This document shows positions 1 through 7,290 of a DNA stretch of 8,456 nucleotides, one piece after another (within the stretch, counting starts at the first letter, position 1; each line of letters opens with the position of its first letter). The stretch spans positions 1-8,456 of the forward strand of contig CAMZKR010000052.1 of the NCBI GenBank assembly GCA_947311335.1, read 5' to 3'. The notes under the pieces were generated by a model. The model worked only from the letters and a program-made list of their open reading frames with translations, ran no database searches and was not told the DNA's origin. Origin of the DNA: an uncultured bacterium. GTDB lineage: Bacteria > Patescibacteriota > Gracilibacteria > BD1-5 > UBA6164. The position numbers and the translations under genes are program-made.

Positions 1-140
1 ATGGGGTTGAAGTATTTCCTGGAGCGAAGCGTAAGGAAATCAAGACCCCGGAGAGAGCGAAGCGATTTCGTTCTAACTATACCCTATGCGAACTTTTTGC
101 TTGATTTTATTCTAAATCAGCATATTATACGTATAGTTTG
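1..140. other. GC-rich, hairpin-rich segment, possibly part of a structured RNA or a repeat
   Basis: This stretch is much richer in G and C than the rest of the window, above all in its first 100 bases. It holds the 10-base direct repeat GAGCGAAGCG at 22-31 and 55-64. Three hairpins can be drawn. The first pairs GGGGT (3-7) with ACCCC (45-49) and ATTTCCT (14-20) with AGGAAAT (34-40). The second pairs GAGCGAA (55-61) with TTCGTTC (67-73). The third pairs AACTATAC (75-82) with GTATAGTT (131-138), enclosing TATGC/GCATA (85-89/120-124) and TGATTT/AAATCA (102-107/114-119). I do not recognise an rRNA, tRNA, tmRNA, RNase P or SRP RNA. A TATAAT on the minus strand (124-129) would allow leftward transcription, but orientation is unresolved. 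The segment may continue to the left of the window. Confidence 0.4.
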
Positions 141-290
141 TTTATTTTTATTTTTTTAATATTAATCGAAAGTGATAAATAATCAAGAATTAATATCTCA
201 ATTAGAGATTAATTTAAAACTTAGATTTTTATTTATATAGAAGAAATAAAATCTAAAAAAAGAAATTATATTATTTTAGAAAATAAATAA
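141..290. other. AT-rich spacer with two hairpins, no gene seen
   Basis: No reading frame here resembles a protein. Two inverted repeats stand out: AATTA-ATCTC (188-199, two-base bulge) with GAGAT-TAATT (205-214), and TTAGATTTTTATTT (221-234) with AAATAAAATCTAA (244-256, one bulged T). Neither has A-rich left and T-rich right arms or a following T-run on the plus strand, so they do not look like a terminator for rightward transcription. They may be part of the mpg leader or mark the end of an element lying upstream. A -10-like TATATT (267-272) lies 18 bases before the mpg start, without a convincing -35. Confidence 0.4.
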
Positions 291-803
291 ATGCAAAAAC
301 TAAAGAAAGATTTTTTTTCTTATGATTCTGAAATAGTAGCAAAAAATTTACTTTGAAAAATAATAAAAGTTTGAGAAAAGAGATGAATTATATATGAAGT
401 GGAAGCCTATAAATGACTTTGTGATAAAGCAAGCCATGCTTATCCAAAACAAACTTTTAGAAATACTTTAATGTATGAAAGTTATGGTAAAATATATGTT
501 TATTTGATTTATGGTATGCATTTTTGTTTAAATTTTACCTCTGATTCAACTAAACCTTGAGCTGTTTTAATTAGGGCTATAAAGGATATAAAAACTTGAA
601 AAGATTATGATTGACCTTGAAAATTGACTAAGTTTTTAGAAATAAATAGAGACTTTAATTGAGAAAGTTTAGAAAATTGAAAAAAATTATGTATTTTTGA
701 TAATAATATTAAACTAAAAGATATAAAAGTTACTTCAAGAATTTGAATAAAAAAAGCATTGGATAAAAAGTGGAGATTTATATGAAAAATTAAAAATGTA
801 TAA
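291..803 (+). CDS. mpg: 3-methyladenine (alkyladenine) DNA glycosylase, AAG/MPG family
   Basis: This 170-residue protein should excise alkylated purines such as 3-methyladenine from DNA, opening base-excision repair in the cytoplasm. Read with TGA as glycine it shows the AAG signature from end to end: the DFF..D...VAK.LLG start (7-22), the YEVEAY segment with the expected catalytic Glu38 and with Tyr40, the following SHAY with His49, the YVYLIYGMHFCLN core (69-81), PGAVLIRA (89-96), GPGKLT (108-113) and the closing IGI.KA....WRF motif (151-163). Length is near the bacterial norm. Twelve of fourteen glycines are TGA, including both in GPG. The ATG at 291 fits the family start and has no Shine-Dalgarno sequence. 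Its last 8 bases overlap the next gene, implying co-transcription and possibly translational coupling. Confidence 0.93.
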
Positions 804-1041
804 AGTTTATATTTTAAGATGCTCTGACAATACTCTATATACTTGAATCACTATAGATTTAAAAAAGAGATTAGCTCAACATAATTGAGAGATTTTAGGA
901 TGAGCAAAATATACTAAAGCAAGACAACCTGTAGAACTTTTATATTCAGAAGATGCAGAAAATAGGAGTAAAGCAACAAAAAGAGAATGTGAAATAAAAA
1001 AAATGAAAAGAAAGGATAAATTAAGATTAATTAATAAATAA
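796..1041 (+). CDS. Small GIY-YIG endonuclease (COG2827/URI type)
   Basis: An 81-residue single-domain nuclease of the GIY-YIG fold, the small stand-alone type often annotated as a predicted endonuclease with a URI domain. The two halves of the signature are VYIL (4-7) and LYTGIT (14-19), followed by LKKRLAQHN with Arg25 and His29, then GGAKYT..RQPVELLY (35-50) and the catalytic-Glu helix KRECEIKK (Glu64). The glycine of the YTG motif (residue 17) is a TGA codon, as are Gly31 and Gly36. The ATG at 796 lies inside the end of mpg and gives the standard N-terminus for the family. Pairing with a DNA glycosylase suggests a repair role, but the biological substrate of this subfamily is not settled. 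Confidence 0.9.
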
Positions 1042-1046
1042 AGAAA

Positions 1047-3053
1047 ATGAAAAAAGAAATTATTAAACAAAAAATCTTAAAACAATTAAAAAAAGATTCT
1101 ATTCCAGATTTGAGATTTTTATATTCTAAAGAAGCATTATCTGTAGCTTTAGAAATACTAGAAAAGCTTTTAGAAGAAGAAAAAAAAGATTTTAAAGAAA
1201 AACTTAAAATAAAAGATTTTGACATAACTTTTGAAACATTTGAAGAATTTTCTTTACTTGATTGTTTTTATAGTTTATTAGATCATTTACAAAATATAAA
1301 ATCAAGTAAAAGAATAAGAGAAATAATAGAAAAGATAGAACCAAAACTTATAGATTTTTCAAATGAAATTGCTTATAGTAAAAGATACTATGATATGATT
1401 GTTTATTGTAGAGAAAATTGTAAATTAGATAAACAACAAAAAAAGTTTTTAGACGATGATATAAAAGCTTACAAAGTAAGATGAATAGAATTAAATAAAA
1501 AGGAGCAAGAAAAATTAAAATGCTTAAATAAAGATTTAAGAAAACTTTCTCAAAAAATGTGAAACAATACTTTAGATAGTGAAAATGAGTTTTCTTATTA
1601 TTTAAAAGATGATACTTTTTTAAAGGAATTTCCTAAAGGTTCTTTATCTATTGCTAGAAATAAAGCAAAAGAAAAATGAAAAAAAGGTTATTTATTTGAT
1701 TCTAGCTCTAGTTTTTATACTAATATAATGAAGTATTGCTTAAGTTCTAAAGTTAGAAAAGATTTTTTAAAAGCAAGAAGTTCTTTTGCTTCAGCTTGAA
1801 AATATGATAATAGAAAAGTTATTTTAGAAATTTTAAAATCAAGAGAAGAAAAGGCTGAAATATTAGGATTTAAAAATTATAGTGAATTATCTTTAGTTTT
1901 TAAAATGGCTAAGTCTCCAGAAGAAATAAAAACATTACTTAAAAATATTTATAAGAAAGCAAAAAAAAAGGCTAAAAAAGAAATAGAAGAATTAAAGAGT
2001 TATTTTAAATTAAAAAATATAAAAGATTATGACTTAGATTTTTATAATAGGATACTGAAAGAAGAAAAATATAAATTTGATGAAAAAAAAGTAAGAAAAT
2101 ATTTTGAGTTTAACCGTGTTTTAAAATGATTATTTTTTATAGCAAGAAAACTTTATAATCTAAAATTTGAAAAGATAGAAACTGATAGTTACCATAAAGA
2201 TATAAAATATTATAAAGTTTATAAAAATGATAAATTTATTTCTTATTTTATAACTGATTATTTTTTTAGAGAGAAAAAAAGAAGTTGAGCTTGGGCTAAT
2301 AATTTAAGACCAAAATTTTTTAAAAAAGGTTTTCAAAAATATCCAATAGTTATAAATGTAGCTAATTTTGAGAAACAAGAAAAAGATACTCTTTTAACTC
2401 TGTGAGATACTTGAACTTTATTTCATGAATTTTGACATGCTATACATGAAATGTTGTCTAATTCAAAGTATTCTGATTTATCTGGAATGAATGTAGAATG
2501 GGATTTTGTAGAATTACCTTCTCAAATTATGGAAAATTGGTGAGCAGAAGAAGAATCTTTAAATTTATTTGCTAGACATATAAAATCATGAGAAAAAATA
2601 AAAAAAGAAGTATTTAAAAAAATGAAAATCTTAAAACAATTTTGAACTTGAAACTTTTATCTTAGACAACTTGAGTTTGCTTTACTTGATTTAGAACTTC
2701 ATTTTACAAAGGCATCAGAGAATATAAAACAATTAGATGAAAAAGTTTTTAAAATAATAAATAAATTATCTATCTTTAAAAAAGATAAAGACTATAAACA
2801 ATATTGTTCTTTTACTCATATATTTGACGGATGATATGCTTCGGGATATTATAGTTATATACGGGCAGAGATTATAGAAGCTGATATTTGGTGGAAATTT
2901 CAGAAAATGTGAATTTTTAATAAATTTGTAAGTAAACAATTTTTAGATAAGATTTTATCTAAGTGAAGTCAGAAAGAAGCAAAAAATCTTTTTAAAGATT
3001 TTATGTGAAGAGAAGTGAAATTAAATGCTTTTTTTAAAAGACAAGGGTTTTAA
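1047..3053 (+). CDS. M3A-family zinc oligopeptidase (oligopeptidase A/Dcp-like)
   Basis: A 668-residue zinc metallopeptidase that should degrade short peptides in the cytoplasm; no signal peptide is present. The zinc site is HEFGH at 460-464, with third ligand Glu489 in FVELPSQIMENW, 29 residues after the first His, the same spacing as in thimet oligopeptidase. Further family marks are R..KRSGAW (408-416), RQLEFALLDLELH downstream of the zinc site, and the substrate-binding segment with His591, Tyr597 and YYSY (601-604). The C-terminus F.GRE....F.R.GF is typical. VEWD before FVELPSQ resembles oligopeptidase A (PrlC) more than Dcp. The first 250 residues are Lys/Glu-rich helices. Seventeen of about 25 glycines are TGA, including Gly463 in the zinc motif. 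It starts 5 bases after the GIY-YIG gene, so one operon is likely; no terminator follows. Confidence 0.92.
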
Positions 3054-3054
3054 T

Positions 3055-3084
3055 TGTCACTTTTATTTTATTTTTTCGTTATAA
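3055..3084 (+). promoter_or_regulatory. Putative ECF-type promoter of the sigma gene (TGTCAC-N16-CGTTATAA)
   Basis: TGTCAC (3055-3060) and CGTTATAA (3077-3084) are separated by 16 bases of almost pure T. A CGT-containing -10 element and a 16-base spacer are the usual arrangement of ECF sigma promoters, and T-rich spacers are known from Bacillus ECF promoters. The same two elements with the same spacing occur once more in the window, at 4626-4655. Counting about 8 bases from the CGTT puts the transcript start at the sigma ATG (3088). The TATAAT here (3080-3085) might also be read by a housekeeping sigma, but its only -35-like partner, TTGTCA, is 20 bases away. Confidence 0.6.
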
Positions 3085-3087
3085 TTT

Positions 3088-3642
3088 ATGTCAGATATAA
3101 AACTAGTACAAAATTGTCAAAATGGGAATTTCGATAGTTTTTGAGTTTTGTATGATTCATATGTAGAGAAAATATATAAATTTATATATTATAAAACTTT
3201 AAATAAAGAGTTATCTGAAGATTTAACGAGTGAAGTATTTTTTAATGCACTAAATAAAATAAATAATTTATCTTTAGATAATGAATCTAGTTTTAAATCT
3301 TGGTTATACAAAATAGCATATAATAAAATTATTGATTATTATAGGAGAAAAAAAGATAATTCTAGTTTAAAAGATTATTTAAATTTATGAAAAGACAACG
3401 ATTTATGAAAAAATTTTGATGATAAAAATAAATTGAAAGAAGTATTAAAATATCTTAAAACACTAAAAAAAGAACATAAAGAAGTTATTATAATGAGAAT
3501 ATGGGATGATCTAAGTTTTAAAGAAATATCAGAAATAAATTGATTTAGTGTAGATAATTGTAAACAGATATTTTGCAGAACAATTAAAAAGATAAACGGA
3601 AATATTACTTTATTATTTGTTACAATATTTTTTATTATATAA
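3088..3642 (+). CDS. ECF-family RNA polymerase sigma factor
   Basis: A 184-residue group IV (ECF) sigma factor that should direct RNA polymerase to a small regulon. Region 2 spans about 20-90: LYDSYVEKIYKF, the helix ELSEDLTSEVFFNAL (41-55), FKSWLYKIAYNKIIDYYRR (69-87). A 25-residue linker leads to region 4 (about 115-170) with the helix-turn-helix LSFKEISEINGFSVDNCKQI. The ATG at 3088 is the only possible start, because an in-frame TAA (3082-3084) lies six bases upstream inside the promoter -10. Four of six glycines are TGA. Oddly, region 4 is followed by a hydrophobic tail, ITLLFVTIFFII (173-184), too short to cross a membrane. The next gene starts 3 bases downstream and looks like its anti-sigma factor. 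Confidence 0.93.
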
Positions 3643-3645
3643 AAT

Positions 3646-4620
3646 ATGAAAGATAAAAATAAGAAGATATTAGAGGGAATACTAAAAAATAATCCAAAAC
3701 TTAAGAAGAAAGACTTAATAAAAACTATTGAGGTTTTGAAAAGTATAAAACCTAATGTTAAAATTTCTAAAAAGTTTAGTAAAAAATTAAAAAAAAGAAT
3801 TAGTTGAATTATTAAATTAAAAAAAACATCTAAGAAAAGCTATATTCAAATATTTTTTTATATATTCACATGAGTGTTTTCTTTATTTTGATTTTTTTAT
3901 ATATTTTCTGATAATTTATTTATTTTAGATAAAGATATAACAGATTTTCAAAATATAAATATAGATGAAACTATAAAAATAGAAGATTTTGAAACAAGTG
4001 TAGAAAGGCAATGAAAAGAAAAAAGAAAAAATATAAATAATCAAATAAGTAAAGAAAAAAAATTAGAAAATGATACTAATAAAAATGATAGAAAATGAAA
4101 AATAAAAATTAATACTAATAAAAAAATAAAAAAAGATATAAAAATAAAAGTATTATCAAAATTTACTAAAAAACAAAAGATAGATAAGAAAACAGATATT
4201 AGAAAAAATAAACTAAATAAAGAAACTATAGTAGTGCAAAAAACTTTTTTAAATGATACTATAGATGTTTTTATCGAAGATACAGTGAGAATACCTAATA
4301 AAAACTTAAATGATTCTAATGATAATATAAATTTTACAGAAAAAGCTAATTTATATTGAAGTTTTTGATTTAGCACTAATATTATGAATTCTGACTTAGA
4401 AACTAGTAATAATTTTTTAGATTATTGCAATAAGATTTGATGAAGAATTTTTATGAATAATTTAATAAAGTATTGTTTAATAAAAGAAAATAAATGTAGT
4501 GAACAAGAATATAATATAGGGAAATGTAATGGATTATTTGGTATAGAAAATGATAAAGATTTAAATGTAAAAAAACTTATGGAAGAATTCAAAAAAGAAA
4601 ATCTACTTGAAGAAGAATAG
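3646..4620 (+). CDS. Putative membrane anti-sigma factor with C-terminal DUF333-like domain
   Basis: A 324-residue single-pass membrane protein, placed 3 bases after the ECF sigma gene, the usual position of an anti-sigma factor. Residues 1-65 are basic and presumably cytoplasmic; the L..L..I.P.....F...L...I pattern (about 25-55) resembles the short helices at the membrane side of many anti-sigma proteins. Residues 66-91 form one transmembrane helix. Residues 92-225 are a Lys/Asn/Asp-rich, low-complexity linker. The end (260-296) has Cys261, 277, 284 and 294 in a YC...GG...C...C.E.....G.C arrangement that matches DUF333; the last two cysteines are nine residues apart, as in that family. No CHCC zinc-anti-sigma motif is seen. 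Membership in a named anti-sigma family is not proven; the role is inferred from position and topology. A plausible substrate for the PrsW homologue at 7291. Confidence 0.65.
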
Positions 4621-4625
4621 TTTTT

Positions 4626-4655
4626 TGTCACGTTTTTATTTTTATTTCGTTATAA
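4626..4655 (+). promoter_or_regulatory. Second putative ECF-type promoter (TGTCAC-N16-CGTTATAA)
   Basis: TGTCAC (4626-4631) and CGTTATAA (4648-4655) have exactly the spacing of the pair before the sigma gene, again with a T-rich 16-base spacer. It begins 6 bases after the anti-sigma stop codon. The expected start, about 8 bases after CGTT, is near 4659, precisely where the TTGGTTAAG arm of the structured segment begins. It would drive that RNA and perhaps the beta-propeller gene under control of the ECF factor encoded just upstream. Confidence 0.6.
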
Positions 4656-4657
4656 AT

Positions 4658-4791
4658 ATTGGTTAAGCAAAAAAAAGAGATATAAATATAAAATTGATAT
4701 CTCTTAAGAAATATCTAAAAAAGTCTTTTTTTTTAAGATAAAAGTCTAGTTTTTTTCATAAATGCAATTTTTTTAGATGTTTCTTAACCAA
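4658..4791 (+). ncRNA. Putative structured RNA: small RNA or 5' leader of the beta-propeller gene
   Basis: A perfect 9-base inverted repeat closes the segment: TTGGTTAAG (4659-4667) with CTTAACCAA (4783-4791). Inside are a perfect 9-bp hairpin, AAGAGATAT/ATATCTCTT (4675-4683/4697-4705), and a hairpin pairing TATCT plus six A (4712-4722) with T-run plus AGATA (4729-4740). A weak TCTA/TAGA pairing (4745-4748/4774-4777) may add a third arm. AAAAGTCT is repeated at 4719-4726 and 4740-4747. No protein-like frame is present. The 5' arm starts at the start site predicted by the ECF-type promoter, which argues for a real transcript. It matches no riboswitch or RNA family I know. Helices rich in A-U pairs arise easily in such DNA, so caution is needed. 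Confidence 0.4.
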
Positions 4792-4793
4792 AA

Positions 4794-4836
4794 TTTTTAG
4801 AAATAACAAGTCTTTTAAATTTGTTTTTTCTAAAAA
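4794..4836 (+). terminator. Hairpin, possible weak terminator of the structured RNA
   Basis: TTTTTAGAAA (4794-4803) pairs with TTTCTAAAAA (4827-4836), and the inner AACAA (4805-4809) pairs with TTGTT (4821-4825), with a T-T mismatch between them. The run of six T at 4824-4829 in the descending arm recalls the A-rich/T-rich arms of the clearer terminator at 7183. If it stops transcription, the RNA at 4658 is an independent small RNA; if not, it is part of a long leader for the next gene. Confidence 0.35.
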
Positions 4837-4839
4837 AAC

Positions 4840-4868
4840 TTTAAACTTTATATATTATTTTTTAATAT
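4840..4868 (+). promoter_or_regulatory. Candidate promoter of the beta-propeller gene
   Basis: TTTAAA (4840-4845) and TAATAT (4863-4868) are separated by 17 bases, an acceptable housekeeping arrangement, and the -10 ends 6 bases before the ATG at 4875, so the transcript would be leaderless or nearly so. In DNA this AT-rich such a match has a fair chance of being accidental. Confidence 0.3.
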
Positions 4869-4874
4869 TTTTAT

Positions 4875-7184
4875 ATGAGAAATATAACAAAATATTTTTT
4901 ATCATTTTTTTTCTTATTTATTTTTATTCCAGCATTTGCTATAGATGTAGATAATTCTATAATTAATGAATTAAATAAAGATAAGATTAAGGAAATTGAT
5001 TTTGATTTTAAATTAAAAACATTTAAAAGTTGTGAGAACTTGGAAAATGTAATGGAAAAGTATGTAAAAGATTATTATAAAACTCATAAAGATTATTATA
5101 GAGGTTGAATTATGTATAAATGAAATATTGATTATGTAATACCAGAAGCCCCAATAGAAGGAGTTAAACTTTTATGAGATTCTGTTCAAGATAAAGAATC
5201 TTCTAATTCATCAAGTCTTCCTAGTTCAGGTTGAGGGTTTTCAAAAACAAATAATCAAGTTGATTGAGTAGATGAATCAGATATTATAAAAACAGATGGT
5301 AATTATATTTATTATTATAATCAAAAAGAAAAAGCAATTTATATAGTATCAGCAAAAAAAACTGATGATATGAAGATTATTAAAAAAATTAATCTTCCAA
5401 ATAATTTTTATTCTCCAGTACTTTATATTTGAAAAAATAGACTTACAATAATAGCTTCTTGATATTCTTCTATAGATTATTCTAAAAGAGGTTATTGGAT
5501 AAATAGACAAAATAAAACCTATACTATTATTTTTAATACTACAAATATAGAATCACCAAAGCTTATAAAATTGTATGTAAATGATGGAAATCTTAGAAAA
5601 ACAAGAAAAATAGGAAATAATATATATATATTAAGTAATAATTATTTTAATATTCCTTATTACAACTTTAAAAATATTGATAATATTAATGTTAATGTTA
5701 GTAGTATTATTCCAAAAAAACTTGAAATAACTAAAACAAGTAATATATCAAGTCAAAATCTTAAATTAAAATGAAAAAAAATGCCATATAAGATTACAGC
5801 TTGAAATATATCAAAATGTGATGAAATAGAATATATTCTTCCAGATGAAGAAACTTTAAAGAAATTTAATTTCAACCCATCATATAATATAATTTCAGTA
5901 ATAGATACACAAAATATTGAAACAAGTGTAAAAACTAAAGTTATTGCTTGAAGTAATAATGAGATATATATGAGTTTAAATAATTTATATTTAACAGAAA
6001 GCATATATGAACCAAATAATTTTAGATGTCCTGTTTGAGCTAACTGTATAATGCCTTTTTATTATTGATGAACCAATAATACATTAATTCATAAGATGTC
6101 TATTAATTGAAAAAATATAAAATATAAAGATTCAACTATTATTCCTGGTCAACCATTAAATCAATATAGTATGGATGAAAAAGATACTAATTTTAGAATA
6201 ATTACTACTGAATGGCAACCAAAAAGAAGTACTTGACTTTATATACTTGATAAAGATTTAAAGTTAGTTTCAAATTTAAAATGAATTGGAAAATGAGAAA
6301 ACTTTCAGAGCTCAAGATTTATTTGAGATAAATTATTTTTAGTTACATTTAAACAAATAGATCCACTTTTTGCTATAGATTTAAGTGATGTGAAAAATCC
6401 TGAAATACTTTGAGAATTAAAGATTCCATGATATAGTACATATTTACATCCATATGATTCAAATCACTTAATAGGTTTAGGTTATGATACAACTATAAAT
6501 AAATGGGGAGGGACAATAAATAGTTGAGTAAAGGTAGATTTGTATGAAATAAATTATGGTAAGAAATGTGGTGATTCTGATTTAACAACAGAAGAACAAA
6601 ATAAATGTAATTCTTGAGATTATAAGTGAATTATAGTAAAACAACTTCATACTTTAACTTTATGAGAGAACGGGAGTCATAGTGAAGCTCTAAATAATCC
6701 TAGAATGTTTATGTGGAATAAAGCAAAAAACACTCTTTTATTACCCGTAACATTATATAAAAATGATGGTGTAGATTCTTATAAAAGAATAGATTTTTTT
6801 AACGGATTATCTGTTATAAAAATAACAAAAGATACAATAAAAGAAAAAGCAAGAGTAACACATATAGATACAACAGGTTTAAAAGAAAAAAGACAAGAAG
6901 AATGTAAAAGATATACTGTAGATTCTGAAAAAACTGAATGTAGAGAATTGTTAGATGGTAATATGTATTGTCCACCAAAAAGGGAGAAATATGTGCCAGA
7001 ATATTGTTATAAAGATGCTCCTATTTGATCTTATATAGCTAATAAAAGTTGGGAATTCCGTAACTCTTTTATTAAAAGAGCATTGTATATATGAAATGAA
7101 TTCTTTTCTATAAGTGATAAAATGATTATAGCGAATAATTTTGATAATTATAAAGAAGTTTGAGATGTAAAATTTTCAAAATAA
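4875..7184 (+). CDS. Secreted beta-propeller protein (Beta_propel family, COG4880-like)
   Basis: A 769-residue exported protein of the family described as a C-terminal beta-propeller distantly related to WD40 repeats; its biochemical function is unknown. Residues 1-22 form a Sec signal peptide (basic MRNITK, hydrophobic core, PAFA cleavage site after Ala22). The family signature TNNQVDGVDESDIIKTDG lies at about 125-142. Further hallmarks are SMDEKD..FRI.TTEW, SSRFIGDKLFLVTFKQIDPLF.IDLSD, and STYLHPYDSNHLIGLGYD (521-538). A four-cysteine stretch, Cys677, 689, 699 and 711, sits near the end and may form disulfides outside the cell. No lipobox or sortase motif is seen. The ATG at 4875 is chosen because it gives the signal peptide. 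It lies between the sigma/anti-sigma pair and prsW, and may be a surface sensor or effector of that system; this is inference. Confidence 0.9.
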
Positions 7185-7234
7185 GAATTAAAAAAATAAA
7201 GCTAGTTAATTCTAGTTTTATTTTTTTAATTCTT
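7183..7234. terminator. Long bidirectional hairpin terminator after the beta-propeller gene
   Basis: A 23-base left arm (7183-7205) pairs with a 23-base right arm (7212-7234) around the loop TTAATT, with a single G-T mismatch. The left arm is A-rich (seven A in a row) and the right arm carries a TTTT-A-TTTTTTT tract, so it can act as a rho-independent terminator in either direction. The left arm begins on the last two bases of the beta-propeller stop codon. It separates that gene from prsW, which must therefore have its own promoter. Confidence 0.85.
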
Positions 7235-7277
7235 GAAAAAATAAACAAAAGATTTATTATAAAAAAGTTTATATATA

Positions 7278-7283
7278 TATTAT
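7278..7283 (+). promoter_or_regulatory. Possible -10 element for prsW
   Basis: TATTAT lies 7 bases before the GTG start, inside a TATATATATA tract, giving a leaderless or nearly leaderless transcript like the ones inferred for the sigma and beta-propeller genes. No good -35 is visible. The TGTCAC/CGTT pair does not occur here, so prsW does not appear to belong to the ECF regulon. Confidence 0.25.
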
Positions 7284-7290
7284 TAAAATA

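Noticed and set aside
1..159. A 52-codon reading frame starting with ATG at base 1
   Set aside because: It runs through the hairpin-rich GC segment, its Arg/Ser-rich then Phe/Leu-rich product resembles no family, and the ATG coincides with the window edge. Another frame also stays open here, so openness means little.
876..1225. Minus-strand frames opposite the GIY-YIG and M3 genes
   Set aside because: They lie opposite well-supported genes, are Phe/Ser/Leu-rich as expected for the complement of Lys/Glu-rich coding DNA, and show no motifs.
2424..2438. TGA as tryptophan (code 4)
   Set aside because: This would give HEFWH in the zinc motif and WPWKL in the glycosylase, whereas both families have glycine there.
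1047..3053. Reading the M3 region as a decayed pseudogene with many stops
   Set aside because: All interruptions are TGA in one frame and fall on glycine positions, with no TAA or TAG and no frameshift, so the gene is intact under code 25.
4041..4631. Minus-strand Phe/Ser-rich frames opposite the anti-sigma gene
   Set aside because: Their hydrophobic character is the antisense image of the Lys/Asn-rich stalk; the plus-strand frame has a transmembrane helix and a DUF333-like end.
7267..7290. TATATATATATTATT tract as a replication or recombination element
   Set aside because: It is a short AT run before a start codon and is better explained as promoter-like DNA in an AT-rich genome.
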